NCBI GenBank assembly: GCA_025060245.1
Contig: JANXCP010000005.1
Coordinates: 1-50,053, forward strand
Origin: Thermoanaerobaculum sp.
GTDB taxonomy: Bacteria; Acidobacteriota; Thermoanaerobaculia; Thermoanaerobaculales; Thermoanaerobaculaceae
Reading direction: 5' to 3'
DNA length: 50,053 nucleotides
Part shown: in pieces, positions 24,801 to 33,024 of the stretch
Numbering within the stretch: the stretch's first letter is position 1
How the letters are laid out: each line of letters opens with the position of its first letter
Program-made: the position numbers and the translations under genes
The notes under the pieces: model-generated
Seen by the model: the letters and a program-made list of their open reading frames with translations, nothing else
What the model was told of the DNA's origin: nothing
The model's database searches: none

Positions 24801-25125
24801 CACCCGCCTGCGACAACTAGAAGCCGAGCTTTTCAAGCTGGATATGGCCCTTACCGGCGATCGGGAGATGGCCCGGCGCAACGAACCCACCCTTCCCTCC
24901 ATCCGGGATCGCGTGGTGCGCATCGTCTCCAGCCTCTACACCGCCACCGCCCCCGCCACGGGTACGCAAAAACAGCAGTACGCCGTAGCTGCCGAAGAGT
25001 TCGCCAAGGTCTTGGCTGGGTTGCGCCAGTTGGTGACCCAAGAGCTCCCGGCGCTGGAAGGGGAGCTGGAGGTGGCCGGTGCCCCCCACACACCGGGACG
25101 CTTCCCGGAGTGGAGCGACAGCTAG
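21820..25125 (+). CDS. Secreted BNR/VPS10-like beta-propeller protein
   Basis: The product is 1101 residues from the ATG at 21820 (GGGAGG upstream), with a signal peptide ending at about PWLWAAS. From about residue 50 to 750 there are many BNR/Asp-box repeats of the S-x-D-x-G-x-T-W type, such as SRDGGETW, TTDGGKTW, SEDAGKSW and TEDGGKNW. These form one or two propellers of the sortilin/VPS10 N-terminal kind. The C-terminal 300 residues contain a charged helical stretch, a beta-sandwich segment (VSDLEGNVIRRILG) and a coiled coil (about 960-1060). Such proteins are abundant in Acidobacteriota. They are often annotated as glycosyl hydrolase, but no catalytic role is evident here. It may bind peptides or glycans. 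Confidence 0.85.
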   Translation: MTLRGKYGLGWLFLLAFQPWLWAASNRAAEEKKDSLWSAEVFAGLVFRSLGPAVNSGRICDLAVDPQNPKRYFIAVCSGGVWKTENGGVTFTPIFDKEQSYSIGCITMDPNNPHVLWVGTGENNSQRSVSWGDGVYVSRDGGETWQRVGLEKSEHIGRIVIDPRDSNVVYVAAQGPLWAPGGDRGLYKTTDGGKTWTRVLYVSENTGINEVWMDPRNPDVLYASSYQRRRHVWTLINGGPESTIYKSEDAGKSWRKVERGLPTEDKGKIGLCLSPANPDVLYAIVEAAEGKSGVFRSTNRGESWERRSDYATSSGQYYNELTCDPKDVNTLYAMDTWLHVSTDGGKTFRRVGERTKHVDNHAMWIDPQDTSHWLVGSDGGLYETWDRGATWQFKPNLPVTQFYRVTTDNSRPFYYIYGGTQDNNTLGGPSRTTSASGIVNSDWFVTTGGDGFVTRVDPEDPNILYSESQYGGLVRYDRRSGEEVDIQPQELPGDAPNRWNWDSPLIISPHNPKRLYFASQRVYRSDDRGDSWVPISGDLTRQIDRNQLPVMGKIWSADAVAKNASTSFYGNIVSLTESPLREGLLFVGTDDGLIQITEDGGKNWRRIERVGQVPERTYVSDLEASHHNPTTLYAAFDNHKMGDFTPYLYRSRDLGKTWENIAANLPPGHVVYSIAEDPKDPRLLFAGTEFGIFFSPDGGGRWVKLSGGIPTISVRDIAIQQREDDLVLATFGRGFYVLDDYSPLRGLTREQLEKPALLFPVKPAWAYIERTPLGSRGKGSQGDSYFTAPNPPFGAVFTYYLKEELLTLKEQRRKAEQEAEKQGKTPPYPTPDQLRAEAQEEPPTVILTVSDLEGNVIRRILGDKGKGFHRASWDLRFPPAHPIRGERPQEDPAPWEPQELGPLVAPGTYQVSLSQRVRGVETVLAGPVTFEVIPLGQATLEAKDKVGELAFQRKVQRLQRAVLAAAEVVRDTQERLKRLKVAVERTPSAKPQWNTRLRQLEAELFKLDMALTGDREMARRNEPTLPSIRDRVVRIVSSLYTATAPATGTQKQQYAVAAEEFAKVLAGLRQLVTQELPALEGELEVAGAPHTPGRFPEWSDS

Positions 25126-25152
25126 GATCCATCCCTCCTTTCCCTTACGCCC

Positions 25153-25180
25153 CGGGGCGACCGTAGGGTCGCCCCGTTTT
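25153..25180 (+). terminator. Intrinsic terminator after the propeller gene
   Basis: CGGGGCGACC (25153-25162) pairs with GGTCGCCCCG (25167-25176) around a 4-base loop, followed by TTTT. It is 28 bases after the stop of the propeller gene. Confidence 0.85.
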
Positions 25181-25290
25181 GTCTCAAGCAGGGGTTGGAC
25201 CGCGGGCCAGCCGTTTTTGCCGCGCCCGCCGCAGCGCCCGGTAACAGGGCTTTCCCAACCATCAGCTTTTGCGGCAAAATAGCGTGGACC

Positions 25291-26571
25291 ATGCGTGGCA
25301 AGGTTTTTTTGTTCCTGGCGCTGCTTGGATTGGCGGGTTGCGCCACCAACCCAGTCACGGGAAAGGTGGAGCTGGACCTTTTAGGGGAGGAACAGGAACT
25401 CCTGCTGGGGGCACAGCTGGCACCAGCCTTGATCCAGGATGCCCTCGGACCCATTGACGATCCGCGGCTGAACAAGCTGGTGGAGGAGGTGGGTTTGAAG
25501 GTGGCACAGGTGAGCCACCGCCCCCGCCTTCCTTACGTTTTTACCCCGGTGAACGACCCAGCGGTGAACGCCTTCGCGCTTCCCGGCGGCAAGATCTGCA
25601 TCACCCGCGGGCTCTTGGCCCGACTGGACTCGGAGGACGGCCTGGCGGCCGTGTTAGGCCATGAGGTGGCCCATGTGACGGCTCGCCATGCGGTGGCGGC
25701 CTACAACCGGCAAGTCCTGACGAGCTTGTTCTTAGCCTCTTCCGCCGCAGTTTTGGAAGCCAAAGAGGTAAGGGGCAGAGAGCTCATTTGGGTGGGTGGG
25801 CTGGTGGCGGCGCAAGCCATTTTGGCCAAGTACTCCCGCGACCAAGAGCGCCAAAGCGATGCCCTGGGCTTGCAGTACGCCGTCGCAGCGGGCTACTCCC
25901 CCTGGGGCATGGTGGAAACCCAGAAGGTGCTCCTCTCGTTGCACCGGCAACAACCCACCTTGGTGGAACGCCTGTTTGCCTCGCACCCCCACTCCTCGGA
26001 GCGCCTGTTGGCTACCCAGCGTCTGGTGGAGCAGCTCCCCGCGGATGTGGTCGCCCGGACCCCCCGTAAGGAGCCGTTCCTTGAGGTCACGGCGCCGTTG
26101 CGGCAGGTGCAACCCGCATGGGAGGCAGCAACGGAAGGGCGCCAGCTGGTGCAGCAAGGCCAACCGGCCAAGGCCCTCCACCCTCTGGTGAGGGCAAAGG
26201 AGCTGGCACCCCAGGAGGGGGTCATCCGCACCTGGCTGGCAGTGGCCCTGTGGGACACCGACCAACGGGGAGCAGCCCGGGAAGAGGCGCTGGTCGCCGT
26301 GACCCTGGCGCCGAGGGTGTTTTTCTCGCGCTTGGTGGCGGCGATCTTCTCCCTGGACCGCGACCCCACCATGAGCCTCACCCAGCTGGAGGAAGCGGAA
26401 CGCCTCCTTTCGGGAACAGCCCTCGTCCCGTTCCTGCAGGGTCGGGCCCACGAACAGCTGCACCAGCGGGCGCAGGCGGTGGAGGCCTACCGGGAGGCCC
26501 TCCGACGTGACCCACAGGGAGAGGTGGGGCAAGCGGCGGCCGCACGGCTTAGGGCCTTGGAAAACCTGTAA
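25291..26571 (+). CDS. M48-family metallopeptidase lipoprotein with helical repeat tail
   Basis: The product is 426 residues from the ATG at 25291, with a lipoprotein signal ending LAGC. The N-terminal segment ATNPVTGKVELDLLGEEQE is typical of BepA/LoiP-like M48 proteins. The zinc site is LGHEVAHVTARH (His124, Glu125, His128), with the third ligand Glu186 in the RDQERQSDALG motif. The last 140 residues are Ala/Leu-rich helical repeats resembling TPRs (QGQPAKALHPLVRAKEL, then QRAQAVEAYREALRRDP). Such enzymes are periplasmic proteases for quality control of outer-membrane proteins. An ORF extension upstream of 25291 is possible but lacks the signal peptide. Confidence 0.92.
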   Translation: MRGKVFLFLALLGLAGCATNPVTGKVELDLLGEEQELLLGAQLAPALIQDALGPIDDPRLNKLVEEVGLKVAQVSHRPRLPYVFTPVNDPAVNAFALPGGKICITRGLLARLDSEDGLAAVLGHEVAHVTARHAVAAYNRQVLTSLFLASSAAVLEAKEVRGRELIWVGGLVAAQAILAKYSRDQERQSDALGLQYAVAAGYSPWGMVETQKVLLSLHRQQPTLVERLFASHPHSSERLLATQRLVEQLPADVVARTPRKEPFLEVTAPLRQVQPAWEAATEGRQLVQQGQPAKALHPLVRAKELAPQEGVIRTWLAVALWDTDQRGAAREEALVAVTLAPRVFFSRLVAAIFSLDRDPTMSLTQLEEAERLLSGTALVPFLQGRAHEQLHQRAQAVEAYREALRRDPQGEVGQAAAARLRALENL

Positions 26572-26576
26572 CACAC

Positions 26577-26616
26577 GGCAAAGCCCCCAGGGGTTGCTGG
26601 GAAATGGGGCTTTGCC
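26577..26616. repeat. Long inverted repeat after the M48 gene
   Basis: GGCAAAGCCCC (26577-26587) is perfectly complementary to GGGGCTTTGCC (26606-26616) with an 18-base loop. There is no T-run on either side, so it is not a standard intrinsic terminator. It may be a processing or Rho-related structure. Confidence 0.6.
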
Positions 26617-26775
26617 GGGGCGGATCTGCCCTCAGTCCGCCACCCCACTGCCGCGAGCCTCCCCCAAAGACCTTGCGGAAGCGGCGACAAACCTTCCCGC
26701 GCACTTCCCAGGACCAGGAGTCGTGGTCGACGTGGGAGGAATTGCTTGGGCTAAGGGCTGAGGCCAAGCGAGAGG

Positions 26776-26850
26776 TGGCTCCGCAGGAGGGATTCGAACC
26801 CCCAACCCTCCGGTTAACAGCCGGACGCTCTACCGTTGAGCTACTGCGGA
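26776..26850 (-). tRNA. tRNA-Asn (anticodon GTT)
   Basis: Read on the minus strand, the acceptor arms TCCGCAG and CTGCGGA pair. The D-arm is GCTC-AACGGTA-GAGC and the anticodon arm TCCGG-CTGTTAA-CCGGA carries GTT. The T-arm has the TTCGAAT loop. The discriminator G and CCA are encoded (26776-26779). All four arms form with only one G-T wobble. Bases 26617-26775 and 26851-27025 around it show no other gene that I can support. Confidence 0.95.
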
Positions 26851-27025
26851 CCAGCTCCCCTGCGGGAGCAAAGCTTTGTAGCGCATGACCCTTGGGGTTG
26901 TCAAGGCGGGCCTTGTCTATGCCGCAGAAGGCAAGACCCACCGAGCGCCGCGCGCTCAGGCTTGCCTGCCTAGCCAGGACAACAACCGGGCGTCAGAACC
27001 CAGCTGCACGGAGGGACGCGGGCCG

Positions 27026-27787
27026 TTAGGCCCCCCTTTGGTTGCGGCGGCCAGGCATGGGCGGGAGCACACTCAGGTGGTGCACGGCTTCCGCCAGGCC
27101 CAGGGTGGCCAGGGCCCGGGCAAACGCAGGGGGCAACGGGGCCTGGACCGGTTCCGGGGAAAGCTCGCCGGGCAACTGCACGCGCCAGGCGTGGAGCAGT
27201 GGATGAGGCGGGGCAAGCACCGCCCGCCCTTGCGGATCGTTTACCCCGTGGTGACGGGGGCCACCGTACAGGTCATCCCCCACGATGGGGTGACCCGCGC
27301 TGGCCAGGTGGACGCGAAGCTGGTGGGTGCGACCCGTGTGCGGGGTCAGCAGCACCAAGCTCACCGGTGGGCGAAAGCCAAGGCGTCGGTACCACGTCAC
27401 TGCCCGCTTGCCCCCTGGGTGAGGACACATTTTCCGGCGATCCTTGGGATCCGGTGCCAAGGGCACCTCCCACACCCCCTCTTGCGGTCGCGGCTTGCCC
27501 CACACCAGAGCCAAGTACTGGCGGTGGATCTCACCCCGGGCCAACGCCTGGGCGAGCTGTCGGTGCATGCGGGCACTGCGGGCCACCAGCAGCACCCCTG
27601 AGGTCCCCACATCCAAGCGGTGCACGAGGAAAAGGGGGCCCGAGGCGCAAGCGGGATCTTCGGCGGCAATGAGGGGCCGCAACCGCTCCTCCACCGGTAG
27701 GCCGTGCCGTTTCCCAGTGGCGACGCTAAATCCCGGGGGTTTGTTGCACGCCAGAAGCTCCGGGGTCACCCACAGGAGCACGGACAT
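27026..27787 (-). CDS. RluA-family pseudouridine synthase
   Basis: The product is 253 residues without an S4 domain. It opens ELLACNKPPGFSVATG. The catalytic motif II is VHRLDVGTSGVLLVA, whose Asp attacks the target uridine. RQYLALVWG, then TPHTGRTHQLRVHLASAGHPIVGDDLYGG complete the family signature. It modifies uridines in rRNA or tRNA. The short form resembles RluA/TruC-type enzymes, and the exact site cannot be told. It is divergent from the second TonB receptor gene, with its own start at 27787. Confidence 0.92.
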   Translation of the reverse strand: MSVLLWVTPELLACNKPPGFSVATGKRHGLPVEERLRPLIAAEDPACASGPLFLVHRLDVGTSGVLLVARSARMHRQLAQALARGEIHRQYLALVWGKPRPQEGVWEVPLAPDPKDRRKMCPHPGGKRAVTWYRRLGFRPPVSLVLLTPHTGRTHQLRVHLASAGHPIVGDDLYGGPRHHGVNDPQGRAVLAPPHPLLHAWRVQLPGELSPEPVQAPLPPAFARALATLGLAEAVHHLSVLPPMPGRRNQRGA

Positions 27788-27907
27788 GAGGGTAGACTGC
27801 CAGCCTCCAACGCCCCTGTCCAGAGCTTCACCAACTTTTCAAAGGAGGCGGCTAGGATTTGGGCTAGAATGGCCCCAGGCGTTTGGGGCCCGAAGGGAGG
27901 AGTTCGT

Positions 27908-30799
27908 ATGATGAGGAAGTTTACTTTGCACAGCATCGCCTGGGCACTGCTGCTGGCGGCGGCCACAGCCTGGGCGCAAACCGACGTCACCACAGGCCGG
28001 ATCACTGGCACGGTGAAGGACCAGCAAGGCCAAGCGCTCCCGGGGGCGCTGGTGGAAGCGAAGAACCAGGAAACCGGCCTGGTAAGCCGCGCGGTGAGCG
28101 ATGCCAACGGGTTTTACCGCTTGCTCAACTTGCCCCCAGGGTTGTACACCCTCACCGTGAGCCTCTCGGGTTTCGCCACGTTGGAGCAGAGCGACGTGAG
28201 GCTGGTGTTGGGGGCGGCACCCTCGGTGGACTTCATCTTGCCCGTCGCCGCCACCGCGGAGACGGTGACGGTAACGGCGGAAACCCCCTTGGTGGAGGTG
28301 ACCAACACCACCGTGGGGGCCACCATCCTCAACGAACAGATCAAGAGCTTGCCCCTCAACGGGCGGGACTTTACCTCCTTGGTGTTCCTGACCCCCGAGA
28401 CACGGCGGGAGTCCCAGCGGGGCTACATTTCCATTTCCGGCCAGCGGGGGATCAACACCAACGTCACGGTGGACGGCGTGGACTACAACAACGCCTTCTT
28501 CGGCGGCCAGTACGGCACCGCCGAGGGACGCGCTCCCTTGGCCATTTCCCAGGAGTCCATCAAGGAGTTTTCTGTCATCACCAACGGCGCCTCGGCGGAG
28601 TTTGGTCGCTCGGGTGGCGGCTTTGTCAACGTGATCACCAAGAGCGGGACCAACGACTACCATGGCTCGGCCTTCTATTACTGGCAGCCTCAGGATCTGG
28701 CCGCCGATCCGCCGGTGGGGAAAAAGCAGGATCAGGAGAAAAAACAGTTTGGCGGCTCCCTGGGCGGTGCCTTCATCAAAGATCGCCTGTTCTTCTTTGC
28801 CTCTTACGACCAACAGGACCAGAGCTTGACCATTCCCATTGACCGGCTCGTGCTGGACAACGACATCTTCACCAAGTACCCCATTTTGGCCACCCCGCCG
28901 CAGTACGTGCAAACCCGGGATGGTCGGGTGCTGTTCACCCGTTTTGACTTTTTTGCCACCCCCCAGCACCGCTTCATGGCCCGCGCCAATTACGCCGATT
29001 ACGAAGGGGTCAACGGGACCTCCACCAGCCCCACGCGTGCTGAGTCTTACAACGGGATTGAGGGGATGTACTCCCGCTCCTATTTGGCCTCTTACTCGGG
29101 CACTTGGACGGATTACCTCCTCAACGACCTAAACGTGCAATACGTGCTGGAGGACACGCCGCGGCGGGATAAGGGTTTGGGTCTTCCTGACATCCAGGTG
29201 CGAGGCATCGGGAACTACGGCGAGGTGAGCTTTTTGCCCATCACCTCCTTGGCTGACCGCACCACCATCTTTGACACCGTCACCTTCCTGTGGAAGGACC
29301 ACGTGTTCAAAGCGGGGGTAGAGTACAACGACACCTCCATTGACCAGATCTTCAAGGGCAACTGGCGTGGTGTTTTCATCTTCAACAACAAGGCCGACTT
29401 CCTGGCGGGGCGCTGGTCGGAGTACCGCCAGTTCGGCGGGCTGCGGGGCCTGACCGCCGATCAGGCCGGCCGCTCCAATTTCGGCCAGAAGGAGTACGCG
29501 GCGTTCCTCCAGGACCAGTGGTTCCTTTCGCCCAACCTCACCCTCTCCCTGGGCCTGCGCTGGGAGCGCTTGGACAACCCCGACTTCCCAATCCTCAACT
29601 TGCGCGAGAAAAACCCCGACGGGACCTACAAGCTGAACGGCCGCATCCCCGACGAGAACAACCAGTGGTCGCCTCGCCTGGGCATTTCGTGGGCACCTGC
29701 GCCGAAGACCGCCGTGCGGTTTTCAGCTGCCCGTTTCTGGAGCCGCACGCCGGCCTTGCTGTGGGCCCAGGCGAACACCTCTAATGGACTCAAGGGTACC
29801 CAGTACATCATTTTTGCCCGCAGGGATGCCCAGGGGAACGTGATCGGGCCACCCACGGATCCTTTGGCCCCCGGGTGGGGCTCGGCTTGGAACCCGCGGG
29901 GCGTGGAGCGGGTGAACTTCTCCAACATCCCCATCCCCCGCGGCGTGGGCGTGTTCACCGTGGACCCCAACTTCCGCAACCCCTACACCGACCGGGTGAC
30001 CCTGGAGTTGGAGCGGGAGCTGTTTGCCAACACCGCCGCCTCTCTGACCATTACCTACGCCGAATCGAAGCAGTTGCAGCGACTCACCGATGCCAACCTA
30101 CAGTACGACGGCACCATTGCCTCCAACGGTCTGCCGCGCTACTCCCGTACCCGACCCAACAGCGCCTATGGGCGTGTGACCGTGTACACCTCCGACGCCC
30201 GCTCCGAGTACTGGGGGATCAGCTTGCTCCTGCAGCGCCGCTTCGTGGAGCGTTTCTTTGGCATGCTCTCCGTCACCTGGTCGGAGGACAAGGATAACGA
30301 CTCCAACGAGCGCAACTTCGCCGCCATCTTCGCCGAGGACGTGAACAACCTGGACCTGAACTGGGGCTGGTCTGACCGCGACCAGCGGTGGAAGATTGCC
30401 GCCAACGGCACTTGGAACACCCCTTGGTGGGGAATTTCCCTCTCTGGGCTGTTCCGCTTTGCCACCGGGCAGCCCTACACCGCCATTATCGGCAGCGACG
30501 TGAACGGCGATGGCGTTTCCGATACGGATCGCCCCACGGTAGGTGGACGCCACTTCCCCCGCAACTCCTTCCGCCAACCCGATAGCTGGGCTTTGGATTT
30601 GCGCCTGCAGAAGACCTTTGACATCAAAGGGTTCAAGGTGGCAGCCATTGCCGAGTGCTTCAACTGCACCGACCGCGAGGAGTACACCGTGACCAACCGC
30701 ATTTGGGGCAGCGGCGAGACCCCACGCCCCACTTTTGGCGCCAAGTCCTACACCGGTACCCCTCGCACCATCCAGCTGGCCATCCGGTTGGATTTCTAA
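27908..30799 (+). CDS. TonB-dependent outer-membrane receptor, Oar-like (second)
   Basis: The product is 963 residues from the ATG at 27908, with AGGGAGGAG upstream. A signal peptide (ending ATAWAQ) precedes a carboxypeptidase-regulatory-like domain (TGTVKDQQGQALPGALVEA, LPPGLYTLTVSLSG). A plug follows (LNEQIKSLPLNGRDFTSLVFL, SQESIKEFSVITNGASAEFG), then a barrel ending IRLDF. The LPLNGRDF motif is typical of acidobacterial receptors of this kind. No dedicated periplasmic partner is adjacent. The neighbour downstream is a secreted M4 peptidase, so peptide uptake is possible but unproven. It belongs to the same broad family as the receptor at 6409, but sequence and context differ. Confidence 0.93.
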   Translation: MMRKFTLHSIAWALLLAAATAWAQTDVTTGRITGTVKDQQGQALPGALVEAKNQETGLVSRAVSDANGFYRLLNLPPGLYTLTVSLSGFATLEQSDVRLVLGAAPSVDFILPVAATAETVTVTAETPLVEVTNTTVGATILNEQIKSLPLNGRDFTSLVFLTPETRRESQRGYISISGQRGINTNVTVDGVDYNNAFFGGQYGTAEGRAPLAISQESIKEFSVITNGASAEFGRSGGGFVNVITKSGTNDYHGSAFYYWQPQDLAADPPVGKKQDQEKKQFGGSLGGAFIKDRLFFFASYDQQDQSLTIPIDRLVLDNDIFTKYPILATPPQYVQTRDGRVLFTRFDFFATPQHRFMARANYADYEGVNGTSTSPTRAESYNGIEGMYSRSYLASYSGTWTDYLLNDLNVQYVLEDTPRRDKGLGLPDIQVRGIGNYGEVSFLPITSLADRTTIFDTVTFLWKDHVFKAGVEYNDTSIDQIFKGNWRGVFIFNNKADFLAGRWSEYRQFGGLRGLTADQAGRSNFGQKEYAAFLQDQWFLSPNLTLSLGLRWERLDNPDFPILNLREKNPDGTYKLNGRIPDENNQWSPRLGISWAPAPKTAVRFSAARFWSRTPALLWAQANTSNGLKGTQYIIFARRDAQGNVIGPPTDPLAPGWGSAWNPRGVERVNFSNIPIPRGVGVFTVDPNFRNPYTDRVTLELERELFANTAASLTITYAESKQLQRLTDANLQYDGTIASNGLPRYSRTRPNSAYGRVTVYTSDARSEYWGISLLLQRRFVERFFGMLSVTWSEDKDNDSNERNFAAIFAEDVNNLDLNWGWSDRDQRWKIAANGTWNTPWWGISLSGLFRFATGQPYTAIIGSDVNGDGVSDTDRPTVGGRHFPRNSFRQPDSWALDLRLQKTFDIKGFKVAAIAECFNCTDREEYTVTNRIWGSGETPRPTFGAKSYTGTPRTIQLAIRLDF

Positions 30800-30821
30800 C
30801 GCCGTACCACAAGCGTGCCAT

Positions 30822-30846
30822 GGGGGCGCTGCGGCGCCCCCTTTTT
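30822..30846 (+). terminator. Intrinsic terminator after the second TonB receptor gene
   Basis: GGGGGCGC (30822-30829) pairs with GCGCCCCC (30834-30841) around a 4-base loop, followed by TTTTT. It is 22 bases after the stop. Confidence 0.88.
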
Positions 30847-30991
30847 CTTGCTCGCCCGTTGACCAACGAACCCCTTGGGCCAGGGCCAGTGAAAAGTTTT
30901 CAGACATGCTCCCCAAAGCTTTTCTGAGTGCGAAACAAATTTGGAATGTTCTTTTCGTCACCAAACAAGCTTCGCCTTTTTTTAAAGGCTC

Positions 30992-31020
30992 TTGACAAGG
31001 CTCTGGCACGGCTCCCAGAT
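30992..31020 (+). promoter_or_regulatory. Possible promoter of the M4 peptidase gene
   Basis: TTGACA (30992-30997) and a poor -10 element CCAGAT (31015-31020) are 17 bases apart, 25 bases before the ATG. A small hairpin GCCTTT-TTTT-AAAGGC (30974-30989) lies just upstream. The intergenic region 30847-31044 shows no gene. Confidence 0.35.
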
Positions 31021-31044
31021 TGAGAGCAGCTGCGGGAGGTGCAT

Positions 31045-32955
31045 ATGAAAAAGTTACTCTCGGTCCTTCTTACCCTGGGCTTGGCGGGCACGGCCCTGGC
31101 GGCCATTCCCGCGGCAGCCCGTCACGAGCAGCTGCAGGAGCTGGGAGCGATGGTGCTGACCCAGGCCTCGTTTGACGAGCAGGGGGTACCCACGTTCCTC
31201 GCCGGTCACCTGGGTCAGCTTCCCGGCAGGGACGTGGCGGGAGGCGCCCTGGCGTTCCTCCAGGAAAAGCGGGCGGCGTTCCTAGCCACGGGTCGGGAGG
31301 AGTTGGCCCTGGTGGGCGTGCAGGAGGATGAGCTGGGGCAGGCCCACGTGCGCTTCCAGCAAACCTTCCAGGGCAGGCCAGTGGTAGGCTCCGAGCTCAT
31401 CGTCCACGTGGAGCTGGCCAGCGGGAAGGTTCTGGCAGTGAACGGAAAGTTCTCGCCGGTGGGTGAAGTACCAACCCAGCCCCTGATGACCGCGGCCATG
31501 GCGCTGGAGCAGGCAGCCCCGGCAGCAGGAGCGGTGGGCTACCAAGTGGTGAGTGAGCCGGATCTGGTGTACCTGCCAACGCCCGCCGGCTTGCGTTTGG
31601 CTTGGCGGACCACCGTGAGCTACGAAAGGGAAGGGGAGCCCTACGTGGACCGGATCTACGCCGATGGGGACACAGGCGAGTTTTTGGGTGCGGAAGGGCT
31701 GATCCATCGCGCCCTCTACCGCAAGATTTACAACGCCAACAACACGCAAACCTTGCCGGGAACGCTGATGTTCCAGGAGGGAGGATCCTCTTCCGATTCG
31801 GTGGCCATGGCGGCGTACAACAACTCGGGGATTACCTACAACTACTACAAGGCCAAGTTCAACCGTGACTCCTACGACAACGCCGGCGCCCACCTTATCT
31901 CCACCGTGCACTACGGCAACCGGTACAACAACGCTTTCTGGAATGGCTCGCAAATGGTTTACGGCGACGGGGACGGAACCACCTTTGGTCCGTTTGCCAC
32001 CGCCTTGGATGTGGTGGCCCACGAGTTGACCCACGCGGTGACGGACCGCACCGCGGGTTTGGCCTACCAGAACGACTCCGGAGCCCTCAACGAGGCCATG
32101 TCCGATGTGTTCGCTGCAGCTACCGAGGTGTACAGCGTGGGGAGCATTACCTCCAACACCTGGAAGATCGGGGAGGCGTGCTATACCCCCGGCACCGCCG
32201 GTGATGCCCTGCGCTACATGAACAACCCCACCGCCGACGGTTACTCCCGTGATTACTACCCCGAGCGCCTGTACGCCTACAACTGCACCCCTTCCTCCAG
32301 CAACGATTACTGCGGCGTCCACGGTAACTCCGGTATTGCGAACCTGGCCTTCTACCTGATGGTCAGCGGCGGTAGCCACCCGCGGGGCAAGACCTCCATT
32401 GCCGTAACCGCCATTGGCCTGGCGCGGGCGGAACAGATCTTTTACCGGGCCCTGACCACCTACCTGACCTCCTCCAGCACCTACGAGGCGGCAAGGAACG
32501 CCACCGCGCGTGCCGCCAGCGACCTCTACGGCTCCACCTACGCCACCTACGTGCACCAGGCTTGGGATGCGGTGGGCGTCCCGGGTGGGCCGGTGAACCA
32601 GTCAGAGGCCGAATCCAACGGCTCCATCTCCACCGCCAACGCCATCACCACCAACGGCACCAACCTCCAGGGTTACATCGGTTCCACCAGCGACAACGAT
32701 TACTTCCGGCTGAGCGTCCCAGCTGGCCGCACCCTGGTGGTGTTCATGACCCCTGCATCTAGTAGGGACTACGACCTCTACCTGTACAACAGCGCGGGAA
32801 CGCTGCTGCTCAGGAGCGAGTACGGCGCGGGCGTTCGGGAGCAGGTGGTGTGGCAAAATACTGGCACGGCGGCGGCCACCGTTTACGCGCGGGTTTTCGG
32901 CTACAACGGCGCTTACTCCACCACCTCGCCGTACTACCTCAAGGCCATTTGGTAG
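31045..32955 (+). CDS. Secreted M4 (thermolysin-like) metallopeptidase with PPC domain
   Basis: The product is 636 residues from the ATG at 31045, with GGGAGG 6 bases upstream. It carries a signal peptide (GTALAA), then an FTP propeptide region (QTFQGRPVVGSELIVHVEL). The M4 catalytic domain follows, with zinc motif VVAHELTHAVTD (His326, Glu327, His330) and third ligand Glu350 in GALNEAMSDVF. GVHGNSGIANLAFYLM carries the usual active-site region. The last 110 residues form a PPC-type beta domain (NDYFRLSVPAGRTLVVFM, then DYDLYLYNSAG), often removed during maturation. It degrades proteins outside the cell. A strong terminator follows. Confidence 0.95.
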   Translation: MKKLLSVLLTLGLAGTALAAIPAAARHEQLQELGAMVLTQASFDEQGVPTFLAGHLGQLPGRDVAGGALAFLQEKRAAFLATGREELALVGVQEDELGQAHVRFQQTFQGRPVVGSELIVHVELASGKVLAVNGKFSPVGEVPTQPLMTAAMALEQAAPAAGAVGYQVVSEPDLVYLPTPAGLRLAWRTTVSYEREGEPYVDRIYADGDTGEFLGAEGLIHRALYRKIYNANNTQTLPGTLMFQEGGSSSDSVAMAAYNNSGITYNYYKAKFNRDSYDNAGAHLISTVHYGNRYNNAFWNGSQMVYGDGDGTTFGPFATALDVVAHELTHAVTDRTAGLAYQNDSGALNEAMSDVFAAATEVYSVGSITSNTWKIGEACYTPGTAGDALRYMNNPTADGYSRDYYPERLYAYNCTPSSSNDYCGVHGNSGIANLAFYLMVSGGSHPRGKTSIAVTAIGLARAEQIFYRALTTYLTSSSTYEAARNATARAASDLYGSTYATYVHQAWDAVGVPGGPVNQSEAESNGSISTANAITTNGTNLQGYIGSTSDNDYFRLSVPAGRTLVVFMTPASSRDYDLYLYNSAGTLLLRSEYGAGVREQVVWQNTGTAAATVYARVFGYNGAYSTTSPYYLKAIW

Positions 32956-32977
32956 CGCCTCATCGGCTTGGTTGATC

Positions 32978-33009
32978 GGGGCACGGGGTTCCGTGCCCCT
33001 TTTGCTTTT
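32978..33009 (+). terminator. Intrinsic terminator after the M4 peptidase gene
   Basis: GGGGCACGG (32978-32986) pairs with CCGTGCCCC (32991-32999) around a GGTT loop, followed by TTTTGCTTTT. It ends just before the start of the anion transporter gene. Confidence 0.9.
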
Positions 33010-33024
33010 CCGCTAAAGTACCCC

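Noticed and set aside
26577-26616. Hairpin after the M48 gene as an intrinsic terminator
   Set aside because: The stem is perfect but has no T-run on either strand and an 18-base loop, so it is kept only as an inverted repeat.
28114-29132. Long frames on both strands inside the second TonB receptor gene
   Set aside because: They are shadows caused by high GC. The receptor frame has continuous domain similarity across the region.
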